Below, piece by piece: positions 1-5,296 of a DNA stretch of 20,078 nt. The position numbers and the translations under genes are program-made. Position 1 is the first letter of the stretch. Every line of letters begins with the position of its first letter. Source of the stretch: a virus; IMG/VR virus record IMGVR_UViG_3300050011_000064, positions 1 through 20,078 of that record; one strand, given 5' to 3'. The notes below the pieces were generated by a model, which was given only the letters and a program-made list of their open reading frames with translations, was not told the DNA's origin and did not search any database.

Positions 1-840
1 CTGTTGGCGAATGAGTAATCCTTTGGGCGTATTTAGCACAACGATCTAGCACACGGCAGCGTAAGTCATTGATAACATTCATCACAGTGGGTTGCGACCG
101 AACCCACGCAACATTTCGTCATAAGGTTGCGGGCTGGGCGCGACGCGCAGGGCGCAGAAAAGAACGCGAAGTGGAGTGGAGGAGCGATTCGACGCGTAGC
201 GAGCCTTATGGCTGGCGCATGGCTGGCGGAAGGTTGTTCACAGGTTGTTCACGGGTCATTTCTGTAGCGCAAAGCCTTTGTTTGCAACACAGGAGGGAAT
301 CCCTCCTGCATTGAAATGCATGTACTAACTCGCCAAAAACCTGCCCGAGATCCTGGCCCCCCAGCAATTATCCCCTTTGTTATGACAGCTTTGCGCGCTT
401 GATTAGTTTGCTAATATCTCTTTGGGACCCCTTTCCTGAGGAAGCCTTGGCAGGGGAGCAGGTCGCCCCATACCCCCTCAACCTTGTCTGTAGCTGAGCC
501 GACCCCTCAAAGTGTGTCAAAACAGACACATGGGGGAGAATCTCCCGTCCTAGCCGTTTTGGGACTCCTGACCTCTGGGGTAGGCACGAGGATAAAGATC
601 GCTCCAGCGGGCTAGGATCGACCGCAATGGGTATCTTGGAAGGTAATGGCTACGAGTACTATGTGTGATCTATAGCCAAAATGGTGAGCACCTGACGGAG
701 CAGTTCGGAGTCGTATATCGACCCGCTCACGATTCCTTGGGCCATCAGTAATCGTCCGGACCATCATCGACACGGATGGGGAACTCATAATCCCAAGCAA
801 GAAGCGGCAATTCAAGTATTGGTAACTGAAGGGACATCTT
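1..840. other. Non-coding leader upstream of the late gene block
   Basis: I see no convincing gene in this stretch. It holds tandem 11-bp repeats (208-252) and several short inverted repeats: GTGGGTT/AACCCAC (87-93/101-107), CAGGAGGG/CCCTCCTG (290-297/301-308), TGCATT/AATGCA (307-312/315-320), TGTGTC/GACACA (513-518/525-530) and TCCTAGCC/GGCTAGGA (548-555/610-617). All supported genes start after it and read away from it, so it is a natural place for a late promoter, an untranslated leader RNA, or a replication or packaging site. No clear sigma-70 promoter pair could be assigned. What lies to the left is unknown. Confidence 0.6.
208..252. repeat. Two consecutive pairs of 11-bp tandem repeats
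   Basis: ATGGCTGGCGC (208-218) is followed directly by ATGGCTGGCGG (219-229). After one base, AGGTTGTTCAC occurs twice head to tail (231-241 and 242-252), perfectly. The 11-bp period places each copy on about the same face of the helix, as in iterons or protein-binding arrays. Function is unknown; a replication, packaging or regulator-binding site is only an inference. Confidence 0.7.
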
Positions 841-1029
841 ATGGCTACGGCAGAGGCAGTACGGGTACGGGTAAGACAGGAATTCGATGAAGTTGCATAC
901 GACGCATTGCAGGCTCAGATCAAGCAACTAGAACCCGGATCGTTGGAATACAAACAACTCTCTCGCGAAGCTCTAAAGATGCTGTCTTTGGATGCCACCA
1001 GATCACCAGAACGAGCAAATAATGCGTAA
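841..1029 (+). CDS. Small hypothetical protein, 62 aa
   Basis: I do not recognise this protein. It is short, charged and predicted largely helical (VRVRVRQEFDEVAYDALQAQ, then EYKQLSREALKML), with no cysteines, signal peptide or membrane segment. A purine-rich ribosome-binding site, GAAGGGA at 828-834, lies 6 nt before the ATG and supports the start. It is the first gene of the block, and its 3' end overlaps the likely start of the next gene by 8 nt, which suggests translational coupling. Position before structural genes suggests a small accessory or assembly protein, but the sequence does not prove this. Confidence 0.6.
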   Translation: MATAEAVRVRVRQEFDEVAYDALQAQIKQLEPGSLEYKQLSREALKMLSLDATRSPERANNA

Positions 1030-1198
1030 AGACCATCTGGCTGGGGGCGCACGAAGCGCATCCTTCGGTCCCATCAACGTCAAGCAATCCCTCTGGGACG
1101 CCGCATTCCCTCCAGAAAAACGGACTTCCAAACCTAAAGTTAGAAGATCGTCACGCACCATCGGGACTAACGGTGAGCGAACGAGGAGATCAAAATGA
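1022..1198 (+). CDS. Small basic hypothetical protein, 58 aa
   Basis: I do not recognise this protein. It is strongly basic in its C-terminal half, with a run of Lys/Arg residues around EKRTSKPKVRRSSRT, and may bind nucleic acid or an acidic partner. The frame is open from an earlier ATG at 992, but I prefer the ATG at 1022: it overlaps the stop of the upstream gene by 8 nt, as expected for coupled phage genes, whereas 992 lies deep in that gene without a ribosome-binding site. Its TGA overlaps the ATG of the next gene as ATGA (1195-1198). The ribosome-binding site of the next gene (GAGGAG, 1183-1188) lies inside this gene, which constrains its C-terminal sequence. Confidence 0.5.
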   Translation: MRKDHLAGGARSASFGPINVKQSLWDAAFPPEKRTSKPKVRRSSRTIGTNGERTRRSK

Positions 1199-2412
1199 GT
1201 GTAACGTTTTCTGATGCTGGTGTACGTGGTTCCTATCCAAGTTTCGTAGGTGGCGTTTCAGCCGCCGTACAAATTTTCCCTGCAATGCGCGGCACATCCT
1301 TCGCCAATGGCGGGGCCTTTGTTGCTGACGAATCTCAGGCGATCAATCCTGCTGCGGTAAGTACCAAGGCTGGAACCTCCGAAGGGCAGATTGTTAGTAT
1401 CCGTGCCGCTGGGTACGTGAACATGAGCGGTAGCTCCCCATCCCCCATCGATGCAATCTTGGGTGTGGCGAGTGCTTATGCGGTACTGGCGTACAGCGGT
1501 ATCACCAACACTGGCGCTCTCACCATCACAGGCAATATCGGTTCGTCTTCCGTCCCCGCCACTCTTAGTGGCATGACTCTCGTACCACCCTCCATTATCG
1601 ATAACGCAGGCGCAACCGCCGCACGATCAGCGGGTCAAATGGCCTACACTCACTATGCGGGATTGGTCTTCAGTAATCTTGGCGGCGGGCTAGTAGATTT
1701 GAGCACCGCAAACGGGTCAGGTGGAAATACCTACACCCCCGGCAATTACTCTGCGGGCTCGATGCACATGAGCACTGGCATTGTTTTGAATGGCGCGGGC
1801 GTTTACGTTTTCAAGGCAGCCAGCACCGTCAATCAGGACTCAGGTCAGGGCATGACTCTCAGCGGCGGGGCAACACTCGCCAACACGACCGTTGTTTGGC
1901 TCGTCGGCTCGTCCTTCAGTCAAAGCGGCGTCGGCGGTATCTTCATCGGAAACATCTTGGCTATCGCCTCTATTACCTTCGCTGGAACTGAGACCCTCAA
2001 GGGCCGCGCTCTGGCAATCGGTGGAGGTAACGGCGCTGTTACTTTTGCGGCAGGTGGATCGGTCACGATCAGCGATAGCGCGGGCAGCACCTTCATCATC
2101 AAGCTGTATCAGGGTAGCTCAATCAATCCAGCACTCAACGTTCTGGTTGGTTTCTCGGGCGCAATTCCCGCGACGGTTGATTCCTTCGCACTGACTTTGA
2201 CCGCGCAAGGCACCGCGCCTTCTGCCGTCATTCAGTTTGCCAACCCATCGCTGCTTGTAGATGGCGTGCCGACCACGTTCAATCTCGTGGGCGCGTCACT
2301 CGGCCCGTACAACTTATTGACAACCGACGTGCCGTATTGCATCGGTATTCAGTTCGGCACCAGCAACGCTGCGAACATTGCAGCCCTCCAGCAATTTTGT
2401 CTGGAGTCATAA
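1195..2412 (+). CDS. Probable virion surface protein with inserted DUF3494 (ice-binding-like) domain, 405 aa
   Basis: Residues 1-78 and about 286-405 match the 199-aa protein encoded just downstream (shared VGG, IFP/VFP, SIRAAG, LTLTAQ, VDGV-TTF, NLLTTDVP, QFGTSNAAN). Between them, about residues 86-285 read as a complete DUF3494 domain, the fold of type 1 ice-binding proteins. Visible hallmarks are LG-A--YAVLA with ITNTG and ITGNIG (89-116), the YTPGNY turn (180-185), GIVLNGAGVYVFKAAST (195-211), VVWLVGSS (233-240), FIGNILAIASIT (250-261) and LKGRALA with GAVTF (268-284). Such domains are beta-solenoids that bind ice or serve as adhesion modules. There is no signal peptide, which fits a virion protein rather than a secreted host antifreeze. 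The start has a strong site (GAGGAG, 1183-1188) and overlaps the previous stop as ATGA. The domain call is strong by pattern; ice binding and virion location are inferred. Confidence 0.8.
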   Translation: MSVTFSDAGVRGSYPSFVGGVSAAVQIFPAMRGTSFANGGAFVADESQAINPAAVSTKAGTSEGQIVSIRAAGYVNMSGSSPSPIDAILGVASAYAVLAYSGITNTGALTITGNIGSSSVPATLSGMTLVPPSIIDNAGATAARSAGQMAYTHYAGLVFSNLGGGLVDLSTANGSGGNTYTPGNYSAGSMHMSTGIVLNGAGVYVFKAASTVNQDSGQGMTLSGGATLANTTVVWLVGSSFSQSGVGGIFIGNILAIASITFAGTETLKGRALAIGGGNGAVTFAAGGSVTISDSAGSTFIIKLYQGSSINPALNVLVGFSGAIPATVDSFALTLTAQGTAPSAVIQFANPSLLVDGVPTTFNLVGASLGPYNLLTTDVPYCIGIQFGTSNAANIAALQQFCLES

Positions 2413-2416
2413 AGAT

Positions 2417-2504
2417 TGGCGCTCACATCGACTGGACGGGAGTGGGACTCTCGTTACCCATGGGTGAGCACGGAGTTCCAGTCCTAACCGTGCATTGAGC
2501 GCCA
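2417..2504 (+). ncRNA. Candidate structured RNA: multi-stem junction with pseudoknot
   Basis: In the gap between two paralogous genes, hand folding gives a closing stem TGGCGCTCA/TGAGCGCCA (2417-2425/2496-2504, 9 bp). Inside are three directly adjacent hairpins: CGGGAGT-GGG-ACTCTCG (2437-2453, one G-U pair), TTACC-CATG-GGTGA (2454-2467, one U-G pair) and GCACGG/CCGTGC (2468-2473/2488-2493). The 14-nt loop of the last contains TCCAGTC (2477-2483), perfectly complementary to GACTGGA (2430-2436), which would form a 7-bp pseudoknot. About 68 of 88 nt pair. I do not recognise a known family. It lacks a tRNA T-arm and anticodon arm and any U-tract terminator. It could be a leader element controlling the gene at 2579, an RNA with its own role, or a DNA cruciform. 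Confidence 0.5.
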
Positions 2505-2578
2505 TAAATTTTGCCGATCATCGGCGATGCCGATAGAGCGATTGGGACATAACAATTACTCGTCGGAAGGAGAACAAC

Positions 2579-3178
2579 ATGAGTGTACTAAATTACGACA
2601 GTGGAGCGCGGGGCTTCGATCCCTCTCTCGTCGGCGGTCTCGGCACGGGCGTACTTGTATTCCCGAGCGTGATCGGACCCGGCTTTAACAACGGAGGCAA
2701 CTCCCTCGCCAACGCAAGCGTTGCGGTAAAGACTTGTGCAGCCATTGCCAAGTCCCCGTCTGCTGAAGGACTGATCCTCAGTATCCGAGCCGCAGGCAAC
2801 ATCACGCTTGGTGCGACTGGCACCGCGACCATCAGTTTGTATGAGGGCACTTCTCTGAAGGCAACCTCCGACACGCTGGTCGGTACTGGTACCTCAGCAT
2901 CACTCGCCGCTGGCTCTTACCCGTTCTACCTGACGCTCACGGCGCAAAGCTCCGCTCCCTCTGGTGTTATGCAGTTCGGCAACGCCCAACTGTACGTAGA
3001 CGGCGTGAGCACAACCTTTACGCTCAGCAACAGCGGCCTCTTCGGTCTCGCAGGCTCACCGCCAGTTGGCACCGTTAACCTTTTGACGACCGACGTGCCC
3101 TTTGCAATGGCTACCCAGTTCGGCACCAGCAACGCTGCGAATGTGGCGGCTCTCCAGATGTTTGTATTAGAGGGATAG
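2579..3178 (+). CDS. Probable virion surface/decoration protein, paralogue of the 405-aa protein, 199 aa
   Basis: This beta-rich, Gly/Ser/Thr-rich protein aligns along its whole length with the two ends of the upstream 405-aa protein, but lacks the DUF3494 insert. In the place of the insert it has a short loop (about residues 74-86). A stretch of 26 nt is identical between the two genes (2350-2375 and 3116-3141), encoding part of the shared QFGTSNAAN motif, which points to duplication or gene conversion. The C-terminal half (SYPFYLTLTAQ, VDGVSTTF, NLLTTDVP) looks like a small beta-sandwich typical of phage decoration or fibre-base proteins. The ribosome-binding site AAGGAG (2567-2572) lies 6 nt before the ATG. 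The exact particle role is not shown by the sequence. Confidence 0.75.
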   Translation: MSVLNYDSGARGFDPSLVGGLGTGVLVFPSVIGPGFNNGGNSLANASVAVKTCAAIAKSPSAEGLILSIRAAGNITLGATGTATISLYEGTSLKATSDTLVGTGTSASLAAGSYPFYLTLTAQSSAPSGVMQFGNAQLYVDGVSTTFTLSNSGLFGLAGSPPVGTVNLLTTDVPFAMATQFGTSNAANVAALQMFVLEG

Positions 3179-3191
3179 CGAAAGGTAAACA

Positions 3192-3422
3192 ATGGCAAAA
3201 AAGAAACATCAGTTCAAGGCTAGTCACATGACTCATCACGGCGATGGCTCGATAACTGTTCATCATGAGCATGAGAGCGATCACAACAAAGATGTGACGC
3301 ACGCCGTTCCAGATTTGGACGCGGCCCACGATTCCATGGAATCTAATCTCGGAGCACCTGCGGCTCCAGCGGCACCCGCTGCTGCCCCCGGCATGGCTGG
3401 CGCTCCACCGATGGCGGCATAA
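3192..3422 (+). CDS. Small histidine-rich protein with Ala/Pro tail, 76 aa
   Basis: I do not recognise a named family. The N-terminus is lysine-rich (MAKKKHQFK). Residues 12-31 are packed with histidine and acidic residues (MTHHGDGS, VHHEHESDH), a composition that could bind metal ions. The C-terminal third is a low-complexity Ala/Pro/Gly tail (APAAPAAPAAAPGMAG), probably unstructured. There is no signal peptide or membrane segment. The site AAAGG (3181-3185) sits 6 nt upstream of the ATG. It lies 13 nt after the 199-aa protein gene and its stop abuts the GTG of the next small gene, so these genes are probably co-translated. Function is unknown. Confidence 0.65.
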   Translation: MAKKKHQFKASHMTHHGDGSITVHHEHESDHNKDVTHAVPDLDAAHDSMESNLGAPAAPAAPAAAPGMAGAPPMAA

Positions 3423-3584
3423 GTGCCGTGGAAATCGGTGGAGCAGCGCCGCTGGGGTAATTCCGCTTCTGGCAAGAAGGCTCTCGGCAAAGCTGGCGTC
3501 AACGAATGGAACAAGGCCACCGCTGGAAAGAAGCTCCCCACCTACGCTGAGACTTACGCCGCCAGAAAAGCTTCCAAACACTAA
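3423..3584 (+). CDS. Small basic protein with GTG start, 53 aa
   Basis: This short frame starts with GTG immediately after the upstream TAA (TAAGTG) and ends 12 nt before the next ATG. It encodes a basic protein with a WKSVEQRRWGNS start, a GKKALGKAGV-EWNKAT middle and a PTYAETYAARKA end. Residue use is that of a real protein (regular Lys/Ala/Gly, several aromatic residues), and the frame fills the gap between neighbours almost exactly. No separate ribosome-binding site is seen, so translation probably depends on reinitiation from the histidine-rich gene. A nucleic-acid-binding role is possible from its charge, but I recognise no domain. Confidence 0.6.
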   Translation: MPWKSVEQRRWGNSASGKKALGKAGVNEWNKATAGKKLPTYAETYAARKASKH

Positions 3585-3596
3585 GTAGGAGCATCA

Positions 3597-4373
3597 ATGG
3601 CACCGCCCTTTGGAAATCTCAGTAATCAACCCCTGATAGTACGTGGCGACCGCCCTGCGGGCACGCCATCTGAGAACCATGTCGTAACGGTCCAAGGTGC
3701 TGCTGCTGGTTATCCCCTCGCTGTTACCCAAAGCTCTGCGGTCTGGATTACGGAAGACGCGGCTGACGGGCAAATCGGTACTCCATTCGGCGACATCGTA
3801 ATCGGCATCGGCGGCAAAGACACTGGGAGTGGGGACTATACCGCAGCGACATTCACTGGCGGGGCGCTAAACGTTAACGCTTTTGTCTCAGGTCTAGCAA
3901 ACAACATCGCGGAATGGGCAACCACTACTCTCGGCGTCCCCGTGCATTGGGGATCGCCAAATACAGGCGCGATTGTCATTGGCACCAACGCGGAAATGTT
4001 CGCGGGAAACACGCCACTTAGTGTCACCACCAGCGGCTCTCCAGCGGTTTCATCGCTAAACGTTAATGTCACCAATCAGACCCCCAGTGGTCCGTATGCA
4101 TCGTTGCCCGTGGTCTCGTTTGTTGCGGTCGTCGGGCTTACTTCAGCTTTAGTGTTGGCGGCTAACACCATCCGTAAGGGGCTCACAATTCAGAACGTCT
4201 CACTCACAGGTGTGATTAGCTTCGCATTCAGCAGCCCCGCCGTGATTCTGGGCGCTCAGACCTTGTATCCGGGCGGCAGCTTTTGGATGGACTCGATGGA
4301 CTTCTCCACCAGCGCCATCTACGCCATCGCCGACACCGTGGGTTCGAATCTCGTGATCCAAGAATTTGATTAG
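3597..4373 (+). CDS. Probable virion structural (fibre/decoration) protein, 258 aa
   Basis: This is a beta-rich, Thr/Ser/Gly/Val-rich protein without signal peptide or cysteines. Three parts can be seen: an N-terminal segment (1-140) with GDIVIGIGGKD at 65-75; a linker (142-160) SVTTSGSPAVSSLNVNVTN; and a C-terminal domain (about 178-258) with LVLAANTIRKGLTIQNVS, YPGGSFWMDS and a final VIQEF. The C-terminal domain has the look of the small beta-sandwich at the ends of many phage fibre or head-fibre proteins. The linker recurs almost unchanged in the 534-aa repeat protein (SGSPAQQSLNVNVTN, 163-177), so the two probably share a stalk type. The site AGGAG (3587-3591) lies 5 nt before the ATG. 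The precise place in the particle is inferred only. Confidence 0.65.
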   Translation: MAPPFGNLSNQPLIVRGDRPAGTPSENHVVTVQGAAAGYPLAVTQSSAVWITEDAADGQIGTPFGDIVIGIGGKDTGSGDYTAATFTGGALNVNAFVSGLANNIAEWATTTLGVPVHWGSPNTGAIVIGTNAEMFAGNTPLSVTTSGSPAVSSLNVNVTNQTPSGPYASLPVVSFVAVVGLTSALVLAANTIRKGLTIQNVSLTGVISFAFSSPAVILGAQTLYPGGSFWMDSMDFSTSAIYAIADTVGSNLVIQEFD

Positions 4374-4387
4374 GGACAGTATTAAAC

Positions 4388-4534
4388 ATGATGAGAACAA
4401 TTGGTGGTGGCTCGGGAAGGCACATCGGATATTTCTCTTCCGAAGAAGCTGCGGCTCACGCCTACGATGCCAAGGCCGTCGAGTTGTTTGGTGAGTTTGC
4501 TCACCTTAATTTTGAGGTGATCCTTGCCCGTTAA
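4388..4534 (+). CDS. AP2-domain micro-ORF, 48 aa, probably a homing-endonuclease remnant
   Basis: Residues 14-42 (GYF, SSEEAAAHAYDAKAVEL, FGEFAHLNF) match the second half of the AP2 DNA-binding domain: the last strand with its G-Y/T-F motif, the EEAA-AYD helix and the closing LNF. The first strands are missing; only MMRTIGGGSGRHI precedes. Phage AP2 domains usually form the C-terminal DNA-binding part of HNH homing endonucleases, and no HNH motif is encoded upstream, where the frame closes at 4367-4369. This may be a truncated remnant or a retained tiny DNA-binding protein. AGGGA (4372-4376) could serve as its ribosome-binding site. Its end overlaps the next gene by 11 nt and contains that gene's ribosome-binding site. 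Confidence 0.6.
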   Translation: MMRTIGGGSGRHIGYFSSEEAAAHAYDAKAVELFGEFAHLNFEVILAR

Positions 4535-5282
4535 CAACCCATACACGATACTTTTCTCGGGTAGCATCAATCAACTGTCGGGCGTGGCACTTAGTCCACC
4601 TTCCGCATTCGGCACCGCTCCGTCACCATCAGGATCGCCTGCGACGACCGAGGTTGCTAATGTCAACGCAGCAATGATTGCTGTCTTCAGCGATCCTGTC
4701 CCCGTATTGGTCGCTGGTCAGCAGACTGAGCTACAGACCGATTCCACAGGAAGTCTGTTCGTCAACGCCACGGGCCGACTTGCGACTTATCATGCCCAGC
4801 AGAGCGCCTTCGTCCCATTGGCTGATCCAGTGGTTCCATTTTTCGTCTTGCAGGGCTCGGCAACAAAGACTATTCAACTACGCCACATAAAAATTACGTG
4901 GGCTTGTACGACTGGTAACTCAGCACCGTGCGTGTTGCGACTGAAGCGATACACGGTCATCAGCGGCGGCACACCTAACGCCGTAACCATAGGACCCAAC
5001 GACACATTGAATCCCGCAGCTACCGCAACCCTTAATCAGTATAGCGTGCTCCCGAGCACAGCAACGCCTTTCAACGCGGGTGCCTTAGCTTCTGAATATA
5101 TGGGTTGGACAACAAACGCCGCAGGCATCGTCGGACCCGTTCCGATTCAGTGGGACTTCGGCGTCAACAACGCGCAGGCATTGGTGCTAAGGGGCACATC
5201 AGATTACCTAGGAATGGAAATCTCGGCTGTCGCTGCTGGTGCACCGACCATGACCGTGTGTTGGACTTTCACAGAATCTTAA
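4524..5282 (+). CDS. Probable virion structural protein with TTG start, 252 aa
   Basis: The frame has a stop at 4518-4520, so TTG at 4524 is the first usable start. It is preceded by GAGGTGATCC (4514-4523), a long match to the extended anti-Shine-Dalgarno sequence with the GAGG core 6 nt away. The protein begins VNNPYTILFSGSINQ after the start region, has a Pro/Ser-rich linker (about 24-42), and a C-terminal beta-rich domain (about 115-252) including IKITWACTTGNSAPCVLRL, QWDFG and MTVCWTFTES. The final domain has the character of small beta-sandwich domains ending phage fibre-type proteins. No signal peptide or membrane segment is seen. It sits between the AP2 micro-ORF, which it overlaps, and the repeat-stalk protein. 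Role in the particle is inferred. Confidence 0.65.
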   Translation: MPVNNPYTILFSGSINQLSGVALSPPSAFGTAPSPSGSPATTEVANVNAAMIAVFSDPVPVLVAGQQTELQTDSTGSLFVNATGRLATYHAQQSAFVPLADPVVPFFVLQGSATKTIQLRHIKITWACTTGNSAPCVLRLKRYTVISGGTPNAVTIGPNDTLNPAATATLNQYSVLPSTATPFNAGALASEYMGWTTNAAGIVGPVPIQWDFGVNNAQALVLRGTSDYLGMEISAVAAGAPTMTVCWTFTES

Positions 5283-5296
5283 TGAGGAAAAAGTAA

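Noticed and set aside
234-242. DnaA-box-like TTGTTCACA
   Set aside because: It differs from the TTWTNCACA consensus at the third base and no cluster of better boxes is present, so an origin cannot be called.
69-314. Possible 81-codon gene on the + strand
   Set aside because: No ribosome-binding site, arginine/tryptophan-rich composition unlike its neighbours, and it runs through the tandem repeats and a hairpin.
381-417. Sigma-70 promoter (TTGCGC near 391 with TAATAT near 412)
   Set aside because: The -35 match is poor and the spacing of 15 bp is short; too weak to annotate.
435-441. Hammerhead-like CTGAGGA core
   Set aside because: No matching GAAA segment or three-stem arrangement follows.
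992-1021. Earlier ATG start for the 58-aa gene
   Set aside because: It lies deep within the preceding gene without a ribosome-binding site; the ATG at 1022 gives the short overlap normal for this block.
2417-2504. tRNA gene in the cloverleaf-like element
   Set aside because: The closing stem is 9 bp, there is no T-arm directly before its 3' strand, no anticodon arm of 5 bp with a 7-nt loop, and no correctly placed CCA.
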